Part shown: piece by piece, positions 18,371 to 27,615 of the stretch
Numbering within the stretch: position 1 is the stretch's first letter
How the letters are laid out: every line of letters begins with the position of its first letter
Source of the DNA: JAAYCT01 sp964499575
Lineage (GTDB): Bacteria > Bacillota > Clostridia > Saccharofermentanales > Saccharofermentanaceae
Direction of reading: 5' to 3'
DNA length: 64,000 nucleotides
Assembly: GCA_964499575.1 (NCBI GenBank)
Contig: CAZCLK010000004.1
Coordinates: 53,396-117,395 of the forward strand
The notes under the pieces: generated by a model
Databases searched by the model: none
Told to the model about the DNA's origin: nothing
The model's input: only the letters and a program-made list of their open reading frames with translations
Translations under genes and position numbers: made by a program

Positions 18371-18432
18371 CAATTTTGATGAGTTTAAAACATTCGTAAC
18401 AGCGTCGGGCAACCGTCGCGCCGGGGGGCGTC

Positions 18433-20052
18433 GTGAGCAGGTTTGACTGTATTCAAAGACAAATCATCCGCACCTTGGCTCTCTTTTCGTTGATTGTTCC
18501 GCCGTTTTTTTCAGCAGGCGCTTCCGCAAATCCGGCATCCGGAGAGTCATTGGTGACCGGACTGGACGATTCGGTATTGCACGGTCTGGTTTTTTCGCTC
18601 CTTACCATGACGGTAATATCGTGCATTCTGATGATCAAGTTTGTCGGTGAGAATAAACGCCTCAAAAATGCTCAGGACGAATTGCTCCGCAGTAAAGAGG
18701 AGCTTTTTGAATCAGCGTATAAGGATACGCTGACGGGGCTTCCGAACCGCTCGCATTTTTATCTTCGACTCGCGGAACTGTCGCGTGACGCAGACCCCGA
18801 ACCGCCGGTCAAGGGCGCGAAAAACACCGGTTTTTTTCGCGAAGTGGATATCGTATACATCGACGTGGACGATTTCAAACTGATAAACGAGTCCAGAGGC
18901 CACCAGGCGGGCGACGCGCTTCTTCGGATGATTGCGGCGGCGTTGAGCAAATTGTCCCGCGATCATTCGGAAGTTTACGTTTCCCGGATCGGCGGAGACG
19001 AGTTCGTGGTCATGCTCGAAAACCCGGCAAGCCGGAAGACCACGGAGGAAGTCACCGCAGCCATCCAGGAGATTTTCAACCGGAAATACTGCGTCGGCGA
19101 ATGTAACATTTATCCGACCGCCTCCATCGGCATCGCCCGCTTCCCTCATGACGCAAAGAATATGTTTGACCTGATGACCAATGCCGATATGGCGCTTTTT
19201 GAGGCCAAACGGGACGGAAAAAATCGATTCATTTATTACAATCCTTCCATGAACGAGATGATGAAGCAAATGACGCATATTCAAAATATGGTCCTGGAAG
19301 CGCTCGACGAAGATCAGTTGTATCTTCTGTATCAGCCCCAAGTCGACTACGCCCGCCATAAACTCATCGGCTATGAGGCATTGATCCGCTGGATGGATCC
19401 GCACGAGGGCATGATCATGCCGGGGCACTTTATTCCGATCATCGAGAAGACCGGCCAGATTCTTTCGATCGGCAAGTGGGTGCTCGAAAAGGCATGCATT
19501 TTCGCACGGAAAGTCAACGAAACAAGCGGGAGCGATATCATCGTATCGGTCAACATATCGGCCGTTCAACTCATCCAGAAGGACTTCTTCGACTCGGTCG
19601 TGGAGATCGTCGGTAAGACCAACGTCCGTCCGTCACTCATCGGCCTTGAAATCACGGAGACGGCCATGGTCACGTCGCTCAAGCAAAACGCCGACGTCTT
19701 ATCGCGCCTTCAGCAGATGGGCTTTCATGTGTATTTGGACGATTTCGGGACCGGCTATTCGTCGATCCATTATTTACGGGAACTGCCGATCGAGACCGTG
19801 AAAATCGATCAGACATTTGTCAGCGCGGTCGGCGAATCCGAGGATGATGATGATCTGCTTCGCCTGATCATCCGCATCGCGCACCTGATGAAAATCAACG
19901 TCATGGCCGAGGGTGTCGAGACCATGGAACAACTCGACTTTTTGGAAGAGAACCATTGTGATGCCTGTCAGGGCTTTCTGTTCAGCATGCCGATCACCGA
20001 GGAAGAAGTCCTGAGCGGCAGTGTTGTCCCGGATCTCAAGTACAGAAGATAA
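18433..20052 (+). CDS. Membrane GGDEF-EAL protein (diguanylate cyclase/phosphodiesterase)
   Basis: A 539-residue cyclic-di-GMP turnover protein. It has a signal or membrane helix near residues 12-30, a second helix near 50-70, then a short coiled coil. A GGDEF domain follows with the intact catalytic loop RIGGDEF (187-191 for GGDEF), then a full EAL domain with E315-A-L, the NIS asparagine, the ITETA glutamate, DDFGTGYSS, VKIDQ lysine and EGVET glutamate. Both halves thus look able to act, to make and to break cyclic-di-GMP. No receiver or PAS domain is present. It starts with GTG after a G-rich ribosome binding site. A terminator follows. Confidence 0.93.
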   Translation: MSRFDCIQRQIIRTLALFSLIVPPFFSAGASANPASGESLVTGLDDSVLHGLVFSLLTMTVISCILMIKFVGENKRLKNAQDELLRSKEELFESAYKDTLTGLPNRSHFYLRLAELSRDADPEPPVKGAKNTGFFREVDIVYIDVDDFKLINESRGHQAGDALLRMIAAALSKLSRDHSEVYVSRIGGDEFVVMLENPASRKTTEEVTAAIQEIFNRKYCVGECNIYPTASIGIARFPHDAKNMFDLMTNADMALFEAKRDGKNRFIYYNPSMNEMMKQMTHIQNMVLEALDEDQLYLLYQPQVDYARHKLIGYEALIRWMDPHEGMIMPGHFIPIIEKTGQILSIGKWVLEKACIFARKVNETSGSDIIVSVNISAVQLIQKDFFDSVVEIVGKTNVRPSLIGLEITETAMVTSLKQNADVLSRLQQMGFHVYLDDFGTGYSSIHYLRELPIETVKIDQTFVSAVGESEDDDDLLRLIIRIAHLMKINVMAEGVETMEQLDFLEENHCDACQGFLFSMPITEEEVLSGSVVPDLKYRR

Positions 20053-20097
20053 AAACGAAAGAGGCTTAATAATGCCCTCTCGAGAGGACGTTTTTTT
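20052..20097 (+). terminator. Intrinsic terminator after the GGDEF-EAL gene
   Basis: The palindrome CCTCTCGAGAGG (20076-20087) is nested in a wider AAACG...CGTTT pairing and is followed by seven T (20091-20097). Confidence 0.75.
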
Positions 20098-20173
20098 ATG
20101 CCCGTCATGCCCCGAACATCGAATGCTTTAGAATTGCCTCGCTTTATTTACACTTGCTTCAGCCTTCGAACGG

Positions 20174-20179
20174 TATAAT
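20174..20179 (+). promoter_or_regulatory. -10 element of the first solute-binding lipoprotein gene
   Basis: TATAAT lies 31 bases before the ATG. The upstream hexamers (TTTACA at 20147, TTGCTT at 20154) are poorly spaced, so the -35 is unclear. Confidence 0.45.
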
Positions 20180-20209
20180 TAGATAAATCGTCGAAAGGAA
20201 ATATTCCGC

Positions 20210-22591
20210 ATGAAAAAAATACTCGGATGTATCCTGGCCCTTCTGATTATCGCATCTTTTATGGGCTCCGTTTCGGCCTGCAACAAGAAAAAGCAGCCGA
20301 CCGCACCCGGGGGCGGCGCGATCGGGGAAATAACGACACCCTTGGACGCAACGCCGGCGACGGATGCTGAGCCCCCGTATTATACGGCAAAGGAAGTCGA
20401 GGTCTTTTCCGCGGAATACGAGGACGACTGGGTCTATCCCTCTGTGATTCCGATGGGAGACCGGATCGGGCTTCTTCTGACCATCGAACGATACGATCCG
20501 GAAATATCAGAGCGGACATACACAGATATGCTTTATACATACGATCTTGACGGAAATCAACTTTCAGAAGCAGATCTGTCCGCGTTTTCCGGATATAACG
20601 CGACTACCGGATATAATAAGTCTCTTGACGCTTTTCAGTCCGACGGAGAGGGCAACATTCGGGCGATTCTCCGGACGCCGGATGAGAATTATTTAGAGAA
20701 CTTCAAAACCAGGCTCGAGATGATCACGCTCGATCCTTCCGGAAAGGAAGTGAAGCCGCGCGTCGATCTCAGTACGGGTGAGAGTCCGGTATCCGCCGCT
20801 TATATCGACACCCAAGGCAGAATCTACATGCTCGAGGGCATTGTCTCAATGAGCATTCGGATCATTAATGCCGATGGGACTCCTCTTTGCACGCTCCCCG
20901 TTGAATTTCAGCAAGGATGGTTTTCGAAAATCGGGGAGACCGTCTATTTCATAACGTTTCAATCGATTCAGGAGGGATCTGACCGGTTCGATAGAGAGGT
21001 CTATATCCCGATCGACCCCGAAAACCAAAGACTCGGTGAAGCGGTCGATCCGGTGAGTTTGATGAACTCAGCCCAAATCGGAGGTGAAATTCGCCCCCAG
21101 GATGTCTATATGCTTGATCCGGGATCGGAGCAAATGGCGCGTTATCAATCGTGGGAAACGACCTATGATCCTTATATATATTCGGCCAAAACATGGTTTC
21201 CGATCTCCGCCGAAAAAGTAATCGGCATCGCCTCGTACAGCGAATCGTACCGGCTATCGAACGGAGTGCCCGATGCCTATTTCATGATCATTTTAACCAA
21301 ACAGGCGACCAATCCGGAAATCAACAAGAAAGTGCTGGTCTTAGGCGGATTACGGATCGAAAACAATTCGGAATTGAACTCGGCGGTGTTTCGTTTCAAT
21401 CGGGCGAACGAAAAATACCGGATCGAGGTCCGCGATTATCTGAACGAAATAGATTTTACCGGGATCGAGCCGAGGGACCAAATTGATTACGAAATAAAGA
21501 TATACGCGGAACTTTTGTCGGCAGACTTCATGAACGGAAAGCAGCCGGATATTCTCGTTATGGATGGAAACGAGTATCTGGCTTCCGAAATCCTCGAGCG
21601 ACAGGGGCATCTGATCGACCTGTATGCTTTGACCGAAAAAGACCCGTCCTTTCGAAAAGAAGACTATAGGACGAACATCCTATCGCTTTTCGAGCGGGAT
21701 GGAAGACTCTACCGTTTTCCCCTTAAAATCAGCCTCAGCGGCCTGGTCGGACCGGAGCGCCTTCTCGGAGACCGGAGCGGATGGACGGTCGAAGAGTGTG
21801 CCGAGGTATTGAACTCTTTACCGGATGGCACCGTCGCCTTCCCGAATCTCGAACGAAAACATCTCCTGGCCGGATGTCTTGGGGCTTCCCTCTTCTCTTT
21901 TGTGGATTACAAAGAGAAAACAGTCGATTTTGACAATGATGAGTTCCGGGCGATTCTTGCCTTTTCCGACCGGTTCGGATCGGACCCTTTGCCGGAAATT
22001 GATGATTCGGGGGATATGCTTGATCCGGAAGGATTTGTGGATATCTCCGAGTTGCTCTATCAGGGGAATCTGGCGATCCGGACGAGCTACCTTTGGTGTG
22101 CGACCTATGTATCGGATGAACGGTATTATTTCGGGGAAAAACTGTCATTCATCGGCTATCCTTCCCCGGATCGCTCGGGCATGGGGGTGGAGGCGAGCAT
22201 GAGTCTGGCGATCTGCGAGGGATGTCCGGATCCGTCCGCCGCTTGGGAATTTGTCCGGTTATGCATCAGCGAAGAATTTCAATCCGGGCTTTCAATATAT
22301 TCGGGAGAACCGATTAATCTGGGCGCGTCGCGAACACAGATCGAAAAGGCTCTTTCGTCTTCTCCGAGTTCTCTTGAATTGATGTACACAGGTGATGCCC
22401 TTACAAGGGAGGAAGCGGATCAATACATCCGTCTTCTCGAATCCGCTTCGGTTTTATACGGGCAGGATCAGCCGATTATCGAGATCGTTATGGAGGAGGC
22501 CTCGGCCTACTTCGCGGGCGTAAAGACCGCCGAAGAGGTGTCCCGGATCGTTCAGGACCGTGTAACGACATACGTAAACGAGATCAACTGA
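20210..22591 (+). CDS. Large solute-binding lipoprotein (ABC transporter), paralog 1
   Basis: A 793-residue lipoprotein. A type II signal ends in the lipobox VSAC with Cys24. Residues ~40-365 form a beta-rich region with repeated short aromatic/acidic blades that looks like a propeller. Residues ~370-790 are a family-1-like extracellular solute-binding domain (PDILVMDGNEYLA, LYRFPLKIS, the helical C-terminus ending in VSRIVQDRVTTYVNE). Such proteins hand sugars or oligosaccharides to ABC permeases. The fusion of a large N-terminal domain to a binding protein is unusual. It is separated from paralog 2 by 217 bases and has its own promoter, so it may be a separate transcript. Confidence 0.82.
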   Translation: MKKILGCILALLIIASFMGSVSACNKKKQPTAPGGGAIGEITTPLDATPATDAEPPYYTAKEVEVFSAEYEDDWVYPSVIPMGDRIGLLLTIERYDPEISERTYTDMLYTYDLDGNQLSEADLSAFSGYNATTGYNKSLDAFQSDGEGNIRAILRTPDENYLENFKTRLEMITLDPSGKEVKPRVDLSTGESPVSAAYIDTQGRIYMLEGIVSMSIRIINADGTPLCTLPVEFQQGWFSKIGETVYFITFQSIQEGSDRFDREVYIPIDPENQRLGEAVDPVSLMNSAQIGGEIRPQDVYMLDPGSEQMARYQSWETTYDPYIYSAKTWFPISAEKVIGIASYSESYRLSNGVPDAYFMIILTKQATNPEINKKVLVLGGLRIENNSELNSAVFRFNRANEKYRIEVRDYLNEIDFTGIEPRDQIDYEIKIYAELLSADFMNGKQPDILVMDGNEYLASEILERQGHLIDLYALTEKDPSFRKEDYRTNILSLFERDGRLYRFPLKISLSGLVGPERLLGDRSGWTVEECAEVLNSLPDGTVAFPNLERKHLLAGCLGASLFSFVDYKEKTVDFDNDEFRAILAFSDRFGSDPLPEIDDSGDMLDPEGFVDISELLYQGNLAIRTSYLWCATYVSDERYYFGEKLSFIGYPSPDRSGMGVEASMSLAICEGCPDPSAAWEFVRLCISEEFQSGLSIYSGEPINLGASRTQIEKALSSSPSSLELMYTGDALTREEADQYIRLLESASVLYGQDQPIIEIVMEEASAYFAGVKTAEEVSRIVQDRVTTYVNEIN

Positions 22592-22720
22592 TCTTCGGAT
22601 CGCGCAGTGGCGCGTGCGCGCAGAATATTTTTGAAAAAACCACAAATTTCCATCGATTTTTGCAACAAAAACAGAGTGTGAATCGTCGTACTGTTGGGAA
22701 GGATGTCGGAAAACCCGAGA

Positions 22721-22748
22721 TTGAAAAAAATCAAACTTCGTATAGAAT
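22721..22748 (+). promoter_or_regulatory. Promoter of the lipoprotein-permease operon
   Basis: TTGAAA (22721-22726) and TAGAAT (22743-22748) are 16 bases apart. Immediately downstream, TGTATCGA occurs twice (22754-22761 and 22763-22770) with a 9-base period, and a GAGCA-TCG-TGCTC hairpin sits before the AAAGGGG ribosome binding site. The direct repeat could bind a regulator; this is inference. Confidence 0.6.
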
Positions 22749-22808
22749 TAACATGTATCGATTGTATCGAGGAAGAGCATCGTGCTCGTTAGAAAAGGGG
22801 ACTGACTT

Positions 22809-25346
22809 ATGAACAAGAAATCCAGCCGTATTTTTGCTTTATTCATCGCGTTGGCGATGCTTTTGCCGCTTGCGGCGTGTAAACCGAAGGACGGAGGCAA
22901 GCAGAAAGCTGCAGTCGTATCCGCAGACGATCCATATTTTTCGGTAAAGGAAGTCGATATTTACACACCCAAGAATGCGTATGACAGCGTGTCTTACTAC
23001 AGTGTTATGCTCGGCGATAAGGTCGGAATCATTATGGAAATCTACGAGTATGACGATGATATGATGAATGTCATATACGAGGAAAAGATGGGAATCAACG
23101 CGGCATCCGAAAACGAGATGGAGCCGGACGATAAAGACACGGGTGTTGATGAAACGACCGAAGAAAGCGCTGAGATCGACGATGAATCGGACGAAGCGAC
23201 GGATGAACCGGACGAAACGATAAGCCCGGAGGAACTGGATCCCGAATACTACGAGGAAGATCCATATTCCTACCAGCAAAATATTAAGCGGATACTATAT
23301 ATCTATGATCTTGAAGGGAACCGCGTCGGCGAAACGGATCTGTCCTTCCTTTCCGGCGATACCGGTGATGCTTATTTTCAGAGCATTCAGGGCGACGGGC
23401 AGGGGAACATCGCGCTTCTGATGCAATCCTATGATCCTGTTACCTATGCTTCCAAAACGGAGTTGATCCTGATCGACACCTCGGGCAAGGAGATCAAGCC
23501 GAGAGTGGAGTTCAACGGTGCGGATAATGAATGGGTCTCCTCCATGGCTTTTGACGCGCAAGGAAATATGTATATTTCGAGTTACGGAGAAGTCGGGATG
23601 TCGATCAAGATCAAAGATCCGCAAGGCAAGGATCTGGCGGCGATCAGCGATGAGAAGAATTACGGATCATTCCTTACAATGGACGGGAAAGTTTACGTAG
23701 AAATTTACGGAGACGAAGGGTATGACTATAAGGCTTACCCGATTGACCCTCAAACGGGAGATTTGGGCGAGCCGATCGATATGGCCGCAATTTCGGGGCA
23801 GTTGATCAGCGGGGCTGACGGCATGTACATCACCAAGGCCGGAGGAATCGTTTCTTATGACATGAAAACCAAAGAAGAGGTCGAAGTGTTGTCCTGGAGC
23901 GGTACGGACCTGGATATGTCGAAATACTATTACAATTCCTGGCTCCCGATGACAAAGGACAAATTCGTATGTGTCAGCCAAAATTACAACTATAACGACA
24001 TGGGCGGGGAGGAACAGGTTCCCGAGCCGGTCAAACTTGTGATCCTTACACGCGAAAAGACCAATCCGAACGCAGGAAAAACGATCCTGCTCATGGGTGG
24101 ATTCGGACTGTCGTATCAGACGGAGCTGCAAGCCCAGATCTATAAATACAACAAGGAAAGTACGAAGTATCGTATCAATACAAAGGATTACTCGGAGCTG
24201 ATCGATTATTCGGAAATCACTGACGAATATGACTATATGAAGGTTTACGCCAAGGCTGCCGAACAGCTTTACATGGATATGATTAACGGGGACGGCCCGG
24301 ACATTCTGATGTCGGGCGACGGGATTACCTCTCTGGAGCGGTTTGAAACCAAGGGACTTCTGGCTGATTTGTATAAGTTAGCCGAGAAGGATGAGACGTT
24401 CAACAAGGAAGACTACATTCAAAGCGTGATGGCGCTTTTCGAGCGGGACGGAAAACTCTACCAGTTTCCTACGGGCTTCTCCATGCAGGGCCTGGTCGGA
24501 CCGACCCGTTTTATCGGAGAGCGGACCGGCTGGACGGTAGATGAATTCGGCGAGATGGTCAATAGCCTACCCGAGGGTGTTTACACACTGGTCAACGTTC
24601 AGCAAATCGACCTTCTGACGCAAAGTCTGATGCTGTCGATGAGTTCTTTCGTGAACTACAGCAAAAACGAAGTCAACTTTGATACGCCTGATTTCTATAA
24701 ACTTCTGGAATTTGCCAAGACATACGGATCCGACGTGGAGGAAAACCCCGAGATGATCCGAGTTGACGGCGGCTACATGGAAGATGGGGGCTACATCGAC
24801 GAATGGGAGCTCATGAGTCAAGGTAAACTCGCGCTGCGCATGGCTTATCTTTACAGCCCGAATGACATTGCATACACGCGGTTCGAGTTCGGAGAGCCGA
24901 TTACGTATGTCGGATATCCCTCTTCCAGTAAAGCCGGGATGTCCTGCTCTACATCCCAAACGTACGCGATCAGCGCCGAATCTCCGAATCAGGAAGCCGC
25001 CTGGGATTTTATCAGTTACTTCATCAGTAAGGACAGCCAGATGGCAAGGGCCGAGTATTCCGACGCCCCTATTCGAAAAGACGCGTTGGATGCTCTGATC
25101 GAGAAACTTTTAAAGCCGCGTGATCAGAATCAGGACTATTGGTACGGAGAACAAATGACTCAGGAAGACGCGGATCAGTATCTGGCTATGGTCGATTCGA
25201 TATCTACGCTTTCCGGCGCTGATGCCGAGATCATGGCGATCGTTCAGGAAGAAACCCCGGCCTATTTCAAAGGAATGAAGAGCGCCGAGGATGTAGCGAA
25301 GATCATTCAGGACAGGGTCAGGACCCTTGTCAACGAGAAAGCATAA
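22809..25346 (+). CDS. Large solute-binding lipoprotein (ABC transporter), paralog 2
   Basis: An 845-residue homologue of the upstream lipoprotein. A signal peptide ends in lipobox LAAC (Cys24). An N-terminal beta-rich region follows, with an extra acidic insertion at residues ~104-145 (Glu/Asp-rich, Thr/Ser-rich) absent from paralog 1. The binding domain covers about residue 419 to the end (ILLMGGFGLSYQTELQAQIY, PDILMSGDG, LYQFPTGFSMQGLVGP). The C-terminal AKIIQDRVRTLVNE matches paralog 1. It is 24 bases from the permease gene, so it is probably the cognate binding protein. Substrate unknown, likely a carbohydrate. Confidence 0.85.
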   Translation: MNKKSSRIFALFIALAMLLPLAACKPKDGGKQKAAVVSADDPYFSVKEVDIYTPKNAYDSVSYYSVMLGDKVGIIMEIYEYDDDMMNVIYEEKMGINAASENEMEPDDKDTGVDETTEESAEIDDESDEATDEPDETISPEELDPEYYEEDPYSYQQNIKRILYIYDLEGNRVGETDLSFLSGDTGDAYFQSIQGDGQGNIALLMQSYDPVTYASKTELILIDTSGKEIKPRVEFNGADNEWVSSMAFDAQGNMYISSYGEVGMSIKIKDPQGKDLAAISDEKNYGSFLTMDGKVYVEIYGDEGYDYKAYPIDPQTGDLGEPIDMAAISGQLISGADGMYITKAGGIVSYDMKTKEEVEVLSWSGTDLDMSKYYYNSWLPMTKDKFVCVSQNYNYNDMGGEEQVPEPVKLVILTREKTNPNAGKTILLMGGFGLSYQTELQAQIYKYNKESTKYRINTKDYSELIDYSEITDEYDYMKVYAKAAEQLYMDMINGDGPDILMSGDGITSLERFETKGLLADLYKLAEKDETFNKEDYIQSVMALFERDGKLYQFPTGFSMQGLVGPTRFIGERTGWTVDEFGEMVNSLPEGVYTLVNVQQIDLLTQSLMLSMSSFVNYSKNEVNFDTPDFYKLLEFAKTYGSDVEENPEMIRVDGGYMEDGGYIDEWELMSQGKLALRMAYLYSPNDIAYTRFEFGEPITYVGYPSSSKAGMSCSTSQTYAISAESPNQEAAWDFISYFISKDSQMARAEYSDAPIRKDALDALIEKLLKPRDQNQDYWYGEQMTQEDADQYLAMVDSISTLSGADAEIMAIVQEETPAYFKGMKSAEDVAKIIQDRVRTLVNEKA

Positions 25347-25370
25347 TATTCGATCGGAGGCACCTGAAAT

Positions 25371-26294
25371 ATGACGGTTTCCGAAATCGTCGTAAACGAA
25401 AAGAAGAACGACGCTCCGAAGAGGAAACGATTCAAAAAAGTTCGCGAAGCACTTGTATTTTCAAAGTATCTGTTGCCGAGCATACTGGGTGTTTCGCTCT
25501 TCTTCTTCGGGCCGATGGTTCAGATCGCGATCAACTCATTTCAAAAAAGCCCGACAAACCCGGAGTTTGTCGGGCTCCAAAACTATGAGCGCGTCCTTAC
25601 CAATCAAGCCTTTCTTCAGGCGGGGGAGAACACGCTCAGGTTCTCGCTGATGGCCGTGCCGTTGGCGGTCGTGATCTCTCTGATCCTGGCTCTTCTCCTG
25701 AACGCGAAACTTCCCGGGAGAAGTGTGTTCCGCAGTATGCTCCTGAATCCGATGATGGTTCCCGTCGCCTCGATCGTCCTGATTTGGCAGGTGCTTTTCA
25801 GTTTTACCGGTTCGATCAATACCTATCTCGGCTATTTCGGGATCGAGAGGATCGACTGGATGAAGTCGGACTGGAGCCTCGTTGTTATTCTTCTGCTTTT
25901 TTTATGGAAGACTCTGGGCTACAATATGGTCCTTTTCCTTGCTGCGTTGAATAACGTTCCGGCCGAACTGATCGATACGTCGAAAATCGACGGAGCCGGA
26001 AGTGTGCGGCGCTTTTTCTCGATCAGTCTGGTGTACCTTTATCCGACGGTGTTTTTCGTCGGCATTATGTCGCTGATCAGCTCGTTCAAGATCTTCCGTG
26101 AGGTTTATCTGCTGACGGGCGATTACCCGTATTCCTCGCTCTACATGCTTCAGCACTTTATGAATAACGCATTCCGGAATCTTGACTACCAGAAACTTTG
26201 TGCAGGGGCGATCATCATGGCTCTGGTCATGATCGCGATCGTCGGCATCCTCTTCCTTGCCGAGTTCAAACTGGGTAAAGAGGTGGAGGAATAG
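25371..26294 (+). CDS. Carbohydrate ABC transporter permease (MalF-like)
   Basis: A 307-residue membrane permease of the sugar (CUT1, MalF/UgpA) type, with six hydrophobic helices. The cytoplasmic EAA-like loop, PAELIDTSKIDGAGSVRRFF, contacts the ATPase. It lies behind the lipoprotein gene and is followed 1 base after its stop by the second permease. No ATPase gene is in this cluster. In many Firmicutes a shared MsmX-like ATPase serves such permeases, which may apply here. Confidence 0.93.
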   Translation: MTVSEIVVNEKKNDAPKRKRFKKVREALVFSKYLLPSILGVSLFFFGPMVQIAINSFQKSPTNPEFVGLQNYERVLTNQAFLQAGENTLRFSLMAVPLAVVISLILALLLNAKLPGRSVFRSMLLNPMMVPVASIVLIWQVLFSFTGSINTYLGYFGIERIDWMKSDWSLVVILLLFLWKTLGYNMVLFLAALNNVPAELIDTSKIDGAGSVRRFFSISLVYLYPTVFFVGIMSLISSFKIFREVYLLTGDYPYSSLYMLQHFMNNAFRNLDYQKLCAGAIIMALVMIAIVGILFLAEFKLGKEVEE

Positions 26295-26295
26295 C

Positions 26296-27564
26296 ATGAA
26301 GCAAGAGAAGGGGCATGTTCAGGATCTGGACTTTTTTGAAGCGCTGAGCGACACCGGGCACGAGCCTTCTGAGCACGACCAATCAGCTTTGTCCCATCCC
26401 GGTAGGGATCAGGATCACCCCGGCGAAAAAACCGAGGGTTCGGAATCTCCGGTTCGTGCGATATCCGATCAGAATGTTTATTTTACGACGGATCCTGCGG
26501 AGGAGGAAACTCCGGCTGCTTCCGGGAGCACGGAGCCGACCGCGCCTGTTTTCGAGGAAGAAACTGCCGGCCCGGTTTTCCGGTCCGAAGAGGAAACCGC
26601 GGAGCCCTCCGTCTATGAGGAACTCAATATAAGAGCGGAGAACAAGCACCGTCTTCGTCGGATCACTGCTGTCAACCGGCATGTCGTTCTCAACAAAATT
26701 GTAATCGGAATATTTTTCGCGATCGTTCTGATCGTGTCGATTCTTGCGATCCTGCCGATCGTCCTTACGATACTCAATTCCTTCATGGACTCCGCCGAGA
26801 TAAAAAATCATTACGGAGCGATCTATGAGAGCCTTTCCGGGTATTCCGGCGACAAGACGCACTTTGTGGCCAATCCGGAACTTCGCTTTGTGCCGGATAT
26901 GGTCAGTTTTGATCAGTATGCGACTTTACTATTCAAGACCCCTCAGTATCTTCTTAAGTTCTGGAATTCCGTTCTGCTCGTTGTACCGATCGTCGTCGGA
27001 CAAATGGCTGTCGGATCGCTGGCGGCGTTCGCCTTTGCCCGCTACCGGAAAAAGTGGTTCGAGGTCATATTTTTTTCGTACATCATTCTCATGCTGATGC
27101 CGTTTCAGGTGACACTCGTGCCCAACCTGTTCATCGCGGAGTCCCTGGGAATCATCAAAACCTGGTGGGCGATTATACTGCCCGGTATTTTTTCGACATT
27201 CAGTGTCTTTTTGCTCAGCAAATACATGCGTCAGATCCCGACCTCCTATATAGAGGCCGCGAAGCTTGATGGTGCCGGTGAATGGCATATCTTCTGGAGC
27301 ATATGTCTTCCCATGTGTAAAAGCGCGTTGTATGCTATGAGTATTCTTCTTTTCATCGATTATTGGAACATGGTCGAACAGCCGCTATTGATGCTTGATA
27401 ATGCCGATCTGTACCCGATGTCGGTATTCCTGTCCCAGATCAATCAGAAGGAACTCGGGGTGGCGTTTGCGGCATCGACAATATTTATGATTCCGCCTCT
27501 GTTAATGTTTTTCAACGGTGAGGAATATCTGATCGAGGGTATTTCCCGCTCCGGAATAAAGTAG
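26296..27564 (+). CDS. Carbohydrate ABC transporter permease (MalG-like) with long acidic N-terminus
   Basis: A 422-residue permease of the MalG type. Its membrane part starts near residue 130. The EAA loop reads SYIEAAKLDGAGEWHIFW and the C-terminal helices are normal, ending in EGISRSGIK. Before the first helix there is an acidic, Pro/Ser/Thr-rich cytoplasmic segment of about 125 residues, far longer than the 10-25 residues usual for the family. The start at 26296 follows GGAGG at good spacing, one base after the previous stop. The open frame from 26257 overlaps the upstream gene and is less likely. Confidence 0.92.
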   Translation: MKQEKGHVQDLDFFEALSDTGHEPSEHDQSALSHPGRDQDHPGEKTEGSESPVRAISDQNVYFTTDPAEEETPAASGSTEPTAPVFEEETAGPVFRSEEETAEPSVYEELNIRAENKHRLRRITAVNRHVVLNKIVIGIFFAIVLIVSILAILPIVLTILNSFMDSAEIKNHYGAIYESLSGYSGDKTHFVANPELRFVPDMVSFDQYATLLFKTPQYLLKFWNSVLLVVPIVVGQMAVGSLAAFAFARYRKKWFEVIFFSYIILMLMPFQVTLVPNLFIAESLGIIKTWWAIILPGIFSTFSVFLLSKYMRQIPTSYIEAAKLDGAGEWHIFWSICLPMCKSALYAMSILLFIDYWNMVEQPLLMLDNADLYPMSVFLSQINQKELGVAFAASTIFMIPPLLMFFNGEEYLIEGISRSGIK

Positions 27565-27615
27565 TTTACGATAGCCTGCGGCATACCGGAACCAGGCGAT
27601 CGACGGGAGGATAAT

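Noticed and set aside
18200..18432. Possible cyclic-di-GMP riboswitch upstream of the GGDEF-EAL gene
   Set aside because: I looked for GEMM-I/II consensus segments and tetraloop receptor parts and did not find them; the region has only a promoter-like -10.
20076..20087. Palindrome CCTCTCGAGAGG as a regulator site
   Set aside because: It is followed at once by seven T, so it is better explained as the terminator stem of the GGDEF-EAL gene.
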